Origin: Alphaproteobacteria bacterium
GTDB taxonomy: Bacteria > Pseudomonadota > Alphaproteobacteria > Rhizobiales > Xanthobacteraceae
DNA length: 64,000 bases
Assembly (NCBI GenBank): GCA_005884765.1
Contig: VAZV01000167.1
Coordinates: 1-64,000 of the forward strand
Direction of reading: 5' to 3'
The notes below the pieces were generated by a model, which worked only from the letters and a program-made list of their open reading frames with translations, was not told the origin of the DNA and ran no database searches. This document shows, piece by piece, positions 25,318 through 32,701 of this stretch (position 1 is its first letter; every line of letters starts with the position of its first letter). The position numbers and the translations under genes were made by a program.

Positions 25318-25533
25318 CTATTTCGTCGCGACCGCGACCTTGATCAGCGCGCGCTGGCCGGCGGCGGTTAAATCGCTGAGCGTCGTTTTGCCGCTGCTGG
25401 CGCATCTGATGATCTGCTTGGCGACGCGTTTGCGAACCACGTAGTCCTCACCATGCGGGACCTTCTCGCAAACGCGGTCGAGCGCGACGTTCATGTTTGC
25501 CAGGGTGCGCGAGTCGAATTTACCCTCGATCAT
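25318..25533 (-). CDS. Small conserved hypothetical protein
   Basis: A 71-residue protein beginning MIEGKFDSRTLANMNVALDR. A strong ribosome binding site, AGGAGGGGGAG, touches the ATG at 25533, which is why I prefer this start to longer in-frame alternatives. The body (HGEDYVVRKRVAKQIIRCAS, then KTTLSDLTAAGQRALIKVAV) is of a type common in Bradyrhizobium, where short proteins with an RTLANMNVALDRVC-like start are annotated as hypothetical. No function is visible. It converges on the DUF6537 gene. Confidence 0.7.
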   Translation of the reverse strand: MIEGKFDSRTLANMNVALDRVCEKVPHGEDYVVRKRVAKQIIRCASSGKTTLSDLTAAGQRALIKVAVATK

Positions 25534-25866
25534 CTCCCCCTCCTCGTATTCCTCCTCAGTTTGAAGTTCAAACACCCAAGGCCCACGATCAGCCGGAGTC
25601 GGGCAGGTTGTCGGTACGCCCGACCATCTAGATTGGCGCGTCGCGCACTCCACGGGCCGCATCCGGAGAGCCGCGTGGCGCGGGCTGTCGGCAAATGTTC
25701 GAAATCCGAGCCTCGACGGGTCAGCCGGACGAGGCCTGTTTTCGCCTCTTCGCATCACTTCGCCCTCGTTGAGCGGGCAGAAGGCCACAGGATGAAACAC
25801 CCCGCTCAGGAGGTCGTCAAGAGAAGATCGGCGGCACGGTATCGGCAAGCCGCGCGGAAAAAAAAG
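25534..25866. other. Intergenic region, no gene recognised
   Basis: About 330 bp between the small hypothetical gene and the end of the broken TAXI gene. Open frames run through it, but they lack ribosome binding sites and recognisable composition. It should contain the promoter of the small hypothetical gene. Confidence 0.5.
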
Positions 25867-27271
25867 TTAGGCGCTTTGCGCCGATTTCACGACCACTACC
25901 TTGTCGTCGCGGGCGGCGTGCCGCGTCAAATGGTCCCGGCGCATGCCGATCTCGTCGCGGACCAATTCATAGCCGAGCTTGAACGTATCGAGCCCATCGC
26001 TTGAGATGGTGCCGTCGCGCAGGCCTATCACCGCGCCGCGCAGGATGGCCTCGAGTTCGTCCTGCAGTGCTTCCAGCGCATCCAGTGAATTGGCGTGCTC
26101 GACCTTCTCGCCGATCATGAGAATCGCGGTTGCCAGTTCACTGGCCTTCTCGGGCGCAATCCGAGTGATCTTGGTGTAGATGGCGGCGAAGATCGAACCG
26201 ATCACGCTGAGCGCCGCAGCGCCGAGATAGAGCAGGTCGCTGTAGCGGTCCATGAACGACTTGGTGTCGTCGTTGATGTATTCGGCGGCGCCTTGGTGCG
26301 CGACGATGAAGGCGTCCTTGTCGGTGGCCGCAGGCTCGATCCGGGAGGCGAAGCCGTCGTCCAGCGCGAGTCCCGCCTTGTTCTCGTAGATGAGGCGCGC
26401 GAGGTCGCCTGCCGTCGTCGTCGGCATCCGCGATTGCGCGACCAGCAGCCATTGCAGGCCGATCGTGTCGAGATCGTCATCGGGGATTTCGGGCGAGGAG
26501 GACAGCATGCCGGTCGACAGCGTTTCCTCGGAAATGCCGGGGATCTTTCGCGCCAGCGCCTTGGCTTCGTCGATCGCATTCAAGGTGAATCCGCCGCGTT
26601 TGGCATATTGCTCGTAACTCTTGTCCTTCATGACTTTGGAGGCGTGCCCGATCGCGATGACGGCGCCGAAGCCGCCCGATCCGAGCAGCTTGTCCAGCGT
26701 CGATCCGGCCGGCGCCATTTGCACCCGCGAAGCGGCATCCGTGCCGTCGCTCACGTCGAGGACATTGCGGACAAAGGCGACATTGTTGTCACCGTCGCCG
26801 AGCACCGCGATCCTTTTCGTCTTCTTCAAATCCGCAAGCGACTTGATCTTCTTGTTGCCGGGGCCGATCAGCAGCAGCACATCGTGCTCCAGGATCGCCA
26901 GCGCGCGGGCGCGCGGTGGAACCTTGGCGTCGGTGCGCAGCACTGCGAGATCGGCCTCCTTGCGGTCGAACTGCGTGAGCGCCTTGGCATTGTCGGCATT
27001 GAACGTGATCTTCAGGCGCAGCCGCGAGGAGGTGTTCTTGAGAACCGTGGCGAGCTTGGCGGCAAACATCGCCTCATCGCTCTTGGCGTCGCCGACAGCG
27101 ATGGTCAGCGTCTCGGAGTTTCGCAACCAGACGCGGCCGCCCCCCCACCGTGGCAACCGTCAGGATCAGGGTCAGCAGCGCAAATAGCAGCACCTGCCGG
27201 CGGTTGCTCTTGACAACCTGCGAGCGTGGGAGGAGCGGCTCCGCCGGCGGCGTTGGGATTTCAGCGCTCAT
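25867..27271 (-). pseudogene. TAXI-family TRAP solute-binding protein, frameshifted in a G7 run
   Basis: The reading frame begins at ATG 27271 with MSAEIPTPPAEPLLPRSQVV and a hydrophobic anchor (RRQVLLFALLTLILTVATV), then goes out of frame at a run of seven G (27140-27146 on this strand). Dropping one G restores a continuous protein of 467 residues reading TVATVGGGRVWLRNSETLTI. The rest is a TAXI-type periplasmic binding domain (about 60-330: LTIAVGDAKSDEAMFAAKLA, FGAVIAIGHASKVMKDKSYE), a second membrane helix (YLGAAALSVIGSIFAAIYTK), and a cytoplasmic tail. It may be a true pseudogene, a phase-variable gene or a sequencing error. No TRAP permease lies beside it. Confidence 0.8.
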
Positions 27272-27629
27272 GGCTCTTACCCCGATGTCAGGATTAGTCC
27301 GGCCGCGGCGGCGGCATCGCGGCTCGTCCGGCGGGATCGTAAATGCCTAAAAAAGAACGACAATTTTTGCGAGTGGGATGATATCCGCAGCGCCTCGCGA
27401 ATTGCAAATTGCGGGCCCCGGTAACGTTACTGGCTGGCCGGAACCCATGGAGGCGCTATCGCCGCTCGGCCACACCTTGGTTTTTTAAGGTTCCTTGCAG
27501 GTGCAATCCGGCGCGGGAGATGTCATAAAAGATCAATGCCGGGTCGATTTGGCCGGGTTTTTGTGGAAGTTGCGCTGAACGCCTCGTTATCCCCGTGCGT
27601 TCCAGGTCCGAGCAGCGAGGGCGTCAGCT
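27272..27629. other. Intergenic region upstream of the DUF3307 gene
   Basis: About 360 bp between divergent genes. A run of A's and T's around 27350-27372 (CCTAAAAAAGAACGACAATT) and ACCTTGGTTTTTTAAGGT near 27473 are the most AT-rich parts and are candidate promoter zones. No gene or RNA was recognised. Confidence 0.4.
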
Positions 27630-28031
27630 TTGTTGTTTCCCCCTATGTCGTCTTCGGTTCCGGTTGGTCTGTTGATTGGCTGGATGCTGCTTTTGACTGT
27701 CAAGCACGTCATTGCGGACTTCCTGCTGCAGAATTCCTGGATGGCCCAGGGCAAGGATCAGAAGAAGGGCTGGGCGCTGCCGCTCCTGGTGCATTGCCTG
27801 ATACACCTTGCGGTTGCGCTGTTGTTCATCCTGATCGTCGCGCCGCGATTCTGGTTCGTCGCCTTTATCGATTTCGCAATCCACATCACCATCGATCGCG
27901 CCAAGGGCCTTTGCGTCTCGACTTTCAACGTGACGATGGAGCATCAATGGTTCTGGTGGCTGATCGGCATCGACCAGGCGCTCCACCATCTCACCGGCTT
28001 CGGCCTGTCGATCTTCATGGCGGCGAATTAA
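27630..28031 (+). CDS. DUF3307 membrane protein
   Basis: A small integral membrane protein of 133 residues (TTG 27630, with GAGGG 8 nt before it) or 128 residues (ATG 27645). It has three to four hydrophobic segments: VGLLIGWMLLLTVKHVIADF, LPLLVHCLIHLAVALLFILI, FWFVAFIDFAIHITIDRAKG and WFWWLIGIDQALHHLTGFGL. The conserved KHVIADFLLQ, H and D residues within the helices (HxxIH, DFAIHxxxD, DQxLHH) are the DUF3307 signature. The role is unknown. It overlaps no other gene, and a GNAT remnant lies just downstream on the other strand. Confidence 0.85.
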   Translation: MLFPPMSSSVPVGLLIGWMLLLTVKHVIADFLLQNSWMAQGKDQKKGWALPLLVHCLIHLAVALLFILIVAPRFWFVAFIDFAIHITIDRAKGLCVSTFNVTMEHQWFWWLIGIDQALHHLTGFGLSIFMAAN

Positions 28032-28034
28032 ACT

Positions 28035-28302
28035 CGCAGGCGCTGGCGCTGGCGTTACGTCGAGGCCGTTGCGCCCGACTTGTCGTTCCAGCAGGGTCCA
28101 GCCCAGCCTTTCGTAAAAAGCCGTCGTGCGCGACCAGCGCGAACGGGATTGGCGTGTCGCTCATGTTCTCGCGCAAGCGGCCAGAGATATAGTCGAGCGA
28201 AGTGCCTTCCGCTTCCCACCAGGCCTGCCAGATCCGCATCGCGACGGTGTTGAAAAATTCCGGGCGCCGGCGCAGGTCGGAGATGGTGAAAGCAAGAGAC
28301 AT
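28035..28302 (-). pseudogene. GNAT acetyltransferase remnant with an internal deletion
   Basis: From ATG 28302 the frame reads MSLAFTISDLRRRPEFFNTV and continues as an acetyltransferase N-terminus to IPFALVAHDG (about 28120). After this point the same strand, one frame over, reads TAFYERLGWTLLERQVGRNG LDV, which is the typical C-terminal end of a GNAT domain. The middle, which should contain the acetyl-CoA binding motif, is missing and the two ends are out of frame. I infer an intragenic deletion of roughly 50-70 codons. The product cannot be active. Confidence 0.75.
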
Positions 28303-28362
28303 TGATTTGCGTCCGGCGCGATCGCGCACCATGCTGTTTCAATTGTGGAGGCCGGAACACCC

Positions 28363-29244
28363 ATGACAGAACAACCACTGACAAAAAAGACCGTCGATGT
28401 GCATGGCTCCCGCATGGCCTATCACGAGCGCGGCTCCGGCGCGCCGGTCGTCTTCCTGCACGGCAATCCCACCTCGTCCTATCTCTGGCGCGACGTCATC
28501 GGCGAACTCGACGGCCGCGGCCGGCTGATTGCGCCCGACCTGATCGGCATGGGCGATTCCGCCAAATTACCCGAGCCGGAGCCGGATACCTACCGTTTCA
28601 CCACCCATCGAAAATATCTCGCGGGCTTCTTCGATGCGGTGATCGGCGAGAGCGAGCCCGTCACGTTCGTGCTCCATGATTGGGGTTCGGCGCTGGGGTT
28701 TGACTGGGCCAACCACCATCGCGATCGCGTTCGCGGCATCGCCTATATGGAAGCGATCGCGCGCCCGGTGGCGGGCTGGGAGGAATGGAGCGCGGCCGCG
28801 ACGCCGATCTTCCAGGGTTTTCGCTCCGACAAGGGCGAGAGCATGATCCTCGACCGCAACATGTTCGTGGAGCGGGTGCTGCCGGGCTCGGTGCTGCGCA
28901 AGCTGACCGAGGCCGAGATGGCGGAGTATCGCAAGCCGTTTGCGAAACGCGAGGACCGCTGGCCGACCCTGACGTGGCCGCGCCAGATCCCGATCGCGGG
29001 CGAGCCTGTCGACGTGGTGCAGAGCGTGTCCGACTATGCGCAGTGGCTGGCCGAGAGCGAGATTCCGAAACTGTTCGTCAATGCCGAGCCCGGCGCGATC
29101 CTGATCGGACGTGTCAGGGATTTCTGCCGGAGTTTTAAAAACCAAACCGAGGTGACGGTTGCGGGGTCGCATTTCATCCAGGAGGATTCCGCTGCCGCCA
29201 TTGGCCAAGCGATCGCGGCTTGGATGAAGGCCCATTCGCTCTGA
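28363..29244 (+). CDS. Haloalkane dehalogenase, HLD-II type
   Basis: A 293-residue alpha/beta hydrolase from ATG 28363. The halide-binding Asn is in HGNPTSSYLWRDVI. The Asp nucleophile and halide-binding Trp are in FVLHDWGSALGFDWANHHRD, the catalytic Glu in AYMEAIARPV, and the catalytic His in GSHFIQED. This pentad and the cap segment MILDRNMFVERVLPGSVLRK match subfamily II enzymes such as DbjA of Bradyrhizobium, LinB and DhaA. It hydrolyses carbon-halogen bonds to alcohol and halide in the cytoplasm. The natural substrate is unknown. It appears monocistronic. Confidence 0.92.
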   Translation: MTEQPLTKKTVDVHGSRMAYHERGSGAPVVFLHGNPTSSYLWRDVIGELDGRGRLIAPDLIGMGDSAKLPEPEPDTYRFTTHRKYLAGFFDAVIGESEPVTFVLHDWGSALGFDWANHHRDRVRGIAYMEAIARPVAGWEEWSAAATPIFQGFRSDKGESMILDRNMFVERVLPGSVLRKLTEAEMAEYRKPFAKREDRWPTLTWPRQIPIAGEPVDVVQSVSDYAQWLAESEIPKLFVNAEPGAILIGRVRDFCRSFKNQTEVTVAGSHFIQEDSAAAIGQAIAAWMKAHSL

Positions 29245-29364
29245 GCGTGCGCGGCGGCTCCGATTTGCGAGCCTTCGCGCAAGTCCTCCGTGCGACTACC
29301 GGCTTCCGTGGTTAACCCTTCGTTAGATAATTGCATTGCATCTTCGCAAGCAGGGGGAACTGCG

Positions 29365-29769
29365 ATGTTTTCAAGCCGCGACGCCTACGACAACGATTTC
29401 TGCCCGGTTCGGGACGAACTGCTCGGCGAAATGTACCGCGCGAGCGCGCAGGGCTTGCCGATGTTAGTGGAGAGCGTCGCTTCCGATGTCCGCGCGATGC
29501 TGGCGCTGTTCTGCTATCGCCGCAGCCACCTTTACTCGCTTGCGCTCGCGATTGCCGCAAGCTGCAGGGAACGCGACCTGATCCAGCTGGGCGGCCGCGT
29601 CGGCTCTACCCTTTACGCGCTGTCGCGCGAACCCGCGGCGCGCTCGGCGCCGTCATTGTCCTACGGCAACCGCAAGCCGATCACGCTCTCGACCAAGCCG
29701 CTTTCCACCTTTTCGCCGATCGAGGACGAACTCGACGACGAAGATATGGCGCAAGCTGTGACGGCTTAG
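29365..29769 (+). CDS. Hypothetical protein
   Basis: A 134-residue soluble protein starting MFSSRDAYDNDFCPVRDELL at ATG 29365, with CAGGGGGA 6-13 nt upstream. A helical middle part (ALFCYRRSHLYSLALAIAAS) and an acidic tail (FSPIEDELDDEDMAQAV) are visible. No family was recognised. The stop overlaps the convergent cysteine-cluster gene by 4 nt. Confidence 0.7.
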   Translation: MFSSRDAYDNDFCPVRDELLGEMYRASAQGLPMLVESVASDVRAMLALFCYRRSHLYSLALAIAASCRERDLIQLGGRVGSTLYALSREPAARSAPSLSYGNRKPITLSTKPLSTFSPIEDELDDEDMAQAVTA

Positions 29770-30098
29770 GCGGCAAATCCGCTGAGCGCCGGCAGGCCGT
29801 GCTTCTTCCGCGCCATTGCGCATTCGGCATCGCCGGGCATGCAGGTCCGGCAAACCTCCGGCCGTATGGCATAGATCCCGCATGAGGTCGCGATCCCGAC
29901 CTTGCCTTGCAGCGCCGCGCAACGTTCGCCCTCGCAGCGCATGCCCGACAGCTTTTCGTTGACGAGGTCGGCTGGAATGCGATCGAGCGCCGCATCGTCC
30001 TCGGTGGAAAAGCGCGGCCAGTTCGACGAATAGGCGCAACAGGCGCCGCAAGCTTGGCAGGGGCTTTCCCCTACAACGGATGGATCGTTCGTTGCCAT
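29766..30098 (-). CDS. YkgJ-family cysteine cluster protein
   Basis: A 110-residue protein with the CxxCGxCC motif SPCQACGACCAYSSNWPRFS at residues 13-32 and further cysteines in MRCEGERCAAL, ATSCGIYAIRPEVCRTCMPG and DAECAM. This is the pattern of the YkgJ/UPF0153 family, which binds zinc or an iron-sulphur cluster. The biochemical role is unknown. The ATG at 30098 lies 6 nt after the WYL regulator stop, so the two genes are co-transcribed. Confidence 0.87.
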   Translation of the reverse strand: MATNDPSVVGESPCQACGACCAYSSNWPRFSTEDDAALDRIPADLVNEKLSGMRCEGERCAALQGKVGIATSCGIYAIRPEVCRTCMPGDAECAMARKKHGLPALSGFAA

Positions 30099-30104
30099 GC
30101 CGTC

Positions 30105-30803
30105 TCAAGCTTCCTTTGGCCGTTCCCAGACCAGGCTTTGGCGCCATCTCGCCCGCAGGATGTCGCGCCGCTCCGGATATCTTTCGTCGAGGTAATCGGC
30201 ATTGACGACACGGTCGGTTCGAAAACTCCGAAAATCCTTGCGCAGCTCGCACCAGGCTGCGAGCAGCCGCACCGCTTCGAGATAGCCGACCGCAATCGGC
30301 CAGATCGTGCGTTCGCTGTCACGGCCCTGTTCATCGCGATAGTGCAGCGTGATTTTCTTGCCTTCGTGAATCTGCGTCCGCGTCCGCGCCATGTCGATGC
30401 GGTCAGGCTCCCTGCCCCAGCCGGGGCGGGCGCGGCTCGCAGGTTCGAGCACGAACGGCCGCAAGCGCTCGGGGACGGTGTCGGCGATCTTTGCAATGAG
30501 GTCGTCGGCGGCGCGCGCGAGCGCGACGTCGGCGTGTCCCGCCACCCACTGCGCCCCCAGCACGGCCGCCTCGATTTCATCGGGGGTGAGCATCAAGGGC
30601 GGCAAGTCGAATCCCTTCTCCAGGATATATCCCATGCCGGCCTCGCCGCGGATCGGCACGCGCTGACCGATCAGGGTCGCGATGTCGCGATAGATCGTCC
30701 GCTTCGAGGTCTCGAGTTCAGCCGCGATCGCATCCGCGGTCAGCGGTTTGCGGGTGCGCCGAAGCACCTGAATGATCTGAAACAGCCGGTCGGCACGTCT
30801 CAT
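30105..30803 (-). CDS. YafY-type transcriptional regulator (HTH_11 plus WYL domain)
   Basis: A 232-residue regulator from ATG 30803 (MRRADRLFQIIQVLRRTRKP); an in-frame ATG at 30815 is possible. The winged helix-turn-helix covers about residues 1-55 (LTADAIAAELETSKRTIYRD), followed by the WYL domain from about 135 (GKKITLHYRDEQGRDSERTI, WPIAVGYLEAVRLLAAWCEL). WYL proteins sense a nucleic-acid or small-molecule signal. It is divergent from a GST-like gene. Two copies of an 8-6-8 inverted repeat, one 53 nt upstream of this start, are candidate operators. Confidence 0.9.
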   Translation of the reverse strand: MRRADRLFQIIQVLRRTRKPLTADAIAAELETSKRTIYRDIATLIGQRVPIRGEAGMGYILEKGFDLPPLMLTPDEIEAAVLGAQWVAGHADVALARAADDLIAKIADTVPERLRPFVLEPASRARPGWGREPDRIDMARTRTQIHEGKKITLHYRDEQGRDSERTIWPIAVGYLEAVRLLAAWCELRKDFRSFRTDRVVNADYLDERYPERRDILRARWRQSLVWERPKEA

Positions 30804-30855
30804 GGAACGTCTCATCTTCTTGCTGGACAGCTTTTTGCGGGCTGCCCTTGCGGGA

Positions 30856-30882
30856 TGCTGACAGCATGTTGGCAGCAGGGGG
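30856..30882. promoter_or_regulatory. Candidate WYL-regulator operator, copy 1
   Basis: An inverted repeat TGCTGACA-N6-TGGCAGCA (7 of 8 paired positions) followed by GGGGG. It lies between the divergent WYL regulator and the small ORF. A copy with 24 of 27 identical bases is at 31165-31191, just before the GST-like gene. Confidence 0.55.
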
Positions 30883-30925
30883 TTTTTATAAACGGGACAA
30901 CACTTCAACTGAAGGGAACTTGTCC

Positions 30926-31237
30926 ATGATGTTTTCTCGTGAATTCGCTGTCCAGGGCGGTCTCACGCCGCTTTTGCGCGTCCGTGCCTGGGCGCTGGAG
31001 CGTGCCTGCGCGGTCCCATTCCACTCCGGGGATCTCCGCTGGGCGGTCGTCGCCCTGGGTTTGCGTGCGCTCGCCTCAGTGGAGGCCGTCCTGCAGAAGC
31101 AGCTAACCGCCTGGGCGCGAAACGTCATCCGCCACGCGCTGCGGGGCGCCCGTTTCGCTGCCACTGCTGACACCACGGTGGCAGCAGGGGGTGTTCAGGT
31201 TCAGGCTCTGTTTCGAGCGATCGGGAGCCTCGCATGA
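30926..31237 (+). CDS. Small hypothetical ORF between two operator copies
   Basis: A 103-residue frame from ATG 30926, with GAAGGGA upstream (30911-30917), that ends by overlapping the GST-like start (ATGA). The sequence (MMFSREFAVQGGLTPLLRVR, then WAVVALGLRALASVEAVLQK) matches no family I know. Its last third contains the second copy of the candidate operator, so the coding role is not certain and the stretch may be a leader or an inserted segment. Confidence 0.4.
   Translation: MMFSREFAVQGGLTPLLRVRAWALERACAVPFHSGDLRWAVVALGLRALASVEAVLQKQLTAWARNVIRHALRGARFAATADTTVAAGGVQVQALFRAIGSLA
31165..31191. promoter_or_regulatory. Candidate WYL-regulator operator, copy 2
   Basis: TGCTGACA-N6-TGGCAGCA followed by GGGGG, 43 nt before the GST-like ATG. 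Outside the six central bases it is identical to copy 1. Its place upstream of the GST-like start suggests direct control of that gene. Confidence 0.5.
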
Positions 31238-31968
31238 TCACCCTCTACGGATTTGGCGCCGGATTCGGCCTTCCGGAAATCAGCCCGTTCGTGACCAAGA
31301 CCGAAGTCCAGCTGAAAATGGCCGGTCTTGCCTATCGCAAGGAGCGGGCGATGCCGCCGGCCTCTCCCAAGGGCCAACTGCCCTATATCGTCGATGATGC
31401 CCAAAGCATTGCAGACTCCACCTTCATTCGGGCGCACATTGAGGCCAAATACGGCTTCGATTTCGACGCCGGTCTTGATTTGCGGGAGCGGGCGCAGGCC
31501 TGGGCGTTCGAGCGGATGATCGAGCATCACATTTATTGGGCGCTGGTCGGGGCGCGCTGGGTCGATCCCGTCAACTTTGCCAAGGGGCCGACGCATTTCT
31601 TCGACGGAGCACCCGCGCATTTGCGCGAAAAACTCCGCGAAGACGCGCAATTCCGCGTGGCCGAGAACTATTTGTTGAGCGGCCTCGGCCGCCACGCCCC
31701 GGACGGCGACCTTGAGCTCGCGGCGCGCTCGCTGTTTGCGTTGTCGGTGCAGCTTGCCGGCCGGCCCTATTTGTTCGGCGACAAGCCGTGCGGCGCCGAC
31801 GCCACCGCCTTCGGGGCCCTCGCCGGCATCCTAACGCCATTCTTTGCGTCCAGCTTGCGCGAGCGGACCGAACAGTTTCAAAATCTGACGGAATATGTCG
31901 ACCGGATGATGCTGCAATATTATCCGGATTTTGCGTGGACCCCGCTGCGCGAGGCGGTTGCGGCTTAA
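31234..31968 (+). CDS. Glutathione S-transferase-like protein (metaxin/FAXC-type)
   Basis: A 244-residue protein with a thioredoxin-like N-terminal domain (ITLYGFGAGFGLPEISPFVT, KGQLPYIVDD, IADSTFIRAHIEAKYGFDFD) and an all-helical C-terminal domain (YLFGDKPCGADATAFGALAG). The ADSTFI segment corresponds to the glutathione gamma-Glu site. The pattern fits the group related to metaxins and 'failed axon connections' proteins. A detoxification role is likely. It is divergent from the WYL regulator, which probably controls it. Confidence 0.85.
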   Translation: MITLYGFGAGFGLPEISPFVTKTEVQLKMAGLAYRKERAMPPASPKGQLPYIVDDAQSIADSTFIRAHIEAKYGFDFDAGLDLRERAQAWAFERMIEHHIYWALVGARWVDPVNFAKGPTHFFDGAPAHLREKLREDAQFRVAENYLLSGLGRHAPDGDLELAARSLFALSVQLAGRPYLFGDKPCGADATAFGALAGILTPFFASSLRERTEQFQNLTEYVDRMMLQYYPDFAWTPLREAVAA

Positions 31969-31971
31969 GGC

Positions 31972-32601
31972 TTAATGGGCCGGCGCGGGCCGGCCCTTCA
32001 ATGTGGCCAGCTCAGCCTCCAGTTCCGCGATGCGCCCATCGCGCAAGGCCAGCGCAGCCGCCACGTCGGCGGCATCGAATTTCTGCGGAATATGCTGCGG
32101 GCAATTGGTGTCCCAGGCCGCGATCTTGAATAGGATCACCTGCTCGGGCCGCGCCTTGTAGCCGTGCGGCATCAGCGAGGCCGTCAGCGCCGGATCGTCG
32201 TCAACGACGCGCGCCTCGCCCCAGATCTTGACCCGGCGGCGATGGGCATAGTCCATCACGAAGATGTATGACTTTGGATTTTCCGAAAGGTTGCCTTGGG
32301 TGATGTACTGCCGGTTGCCACTGAAGTCGGCGAACGCCAGCGTGGTCTTGTCCAATATCTTGATAAAACCCTTCGGTCCGCCGCGATGCTGGATATAGGG
32401 CTGGCCGTCCGCCGAGGCGGTCGCGAGATAGAAGCTGTTGGTCTGTCCCAGCAAGCCCGCAAGATTGTCGTCGATCTCGGTGCGCCAGCCGCCGCGCTGC
32501 TCGACGTGGGCATACGCCTCGCGCGATCCCTTGCGGGCCTGGATCGATTTCACCGCGGGCGTGAACGCGACGTCGCTGGATGAGGTCACAGTATCTGACA
32601 T
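31972..32601 (-). CDS. Pyridoxamine 5'-phosphate oxidase family protein
   Basis: A 209-residue split-barrel flavin-binding protein. TNSFYLATASADGQPYIQHR, the GGPKGFIKILDKTTLAFADF loop and GNRQYITQGNLSENP carry the FMN-binding residues usual in this family. A C-terminal coiled segment (ALRDGRIAELEAELATLKG) follows a CPQHIPQKF motif that is common in general stress-type PPOX proteins. Start ATG 32601; an ATG two codons upstream is possible. It is divergent from a LysR gene with a strong palindrome between them, so it is probably that regulator's target. Confidence 0.86.
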   Translation of the reverse strand: MSDTVTSSSDVAFTPAVKSIQARKGSREAYAHVEQRGGWRTEIDDNLAGLLGQTNSFYLATASADGQPYIQHRGGPKGFIKILDKTTLAFADFSGNRQYITQGNLSENPKSYIFVMDYAHRRRVKIWGEARVVDDDPALTASLMPHGYKARPEQVILFKIAAWDTNCPQHIPQKFDAADVAAALALRDGRIAELEAELATLKGRPAPAH

Positions 32602-32675
32602 CGGCATGTCTCCAGTTTCTCACCAATCAAAATGGCCTTTCCCCGAATTTAAGCAATCGACCGGATTGACAGTTC

Positions 32676-32698
32676 ATCATTGCAGGATATGCAATGAT
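32676..32698. promoter_or_regulatory. Perfect 9-5-9 palindrome, candidate LysR operator
   Basis: ATCATTGCA-N5-TGCAATGAT lies between the divergent PPOX gene and the LysR gene. It includes a T-N11-A LysR box. It ends 3 nt before the LysR GTG, so binding would also repress the regulator itself. Confidence 0.6.
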
Positions 32699-32701
32699 GC
32701 C

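Noticed and set aside
25534..25848. N-terminal extension of the 71-residue hypothetical protein to 176 residues
   Set aside because: The extension has irregular composition and no ribosome binding site, whereas AGGAGGGGGAG stands directly before ATG 25533.
27536..28192. 218-codon plus-strand frame
   Set aside because: It overlaps the DUF3307 gene in another frame. The DUF3307 frame has membrane helices and family residues, the other does not.
31977..31996. GGGCCGG-N6-CCGGCCC palindrome after the GST-like gene
   Set aside because: It lies inside the last codons of the convergent PPOX gene, where it codes for GRPAPAH, and no T-run follows it. It may aid termination but the evidence is too thin to list.
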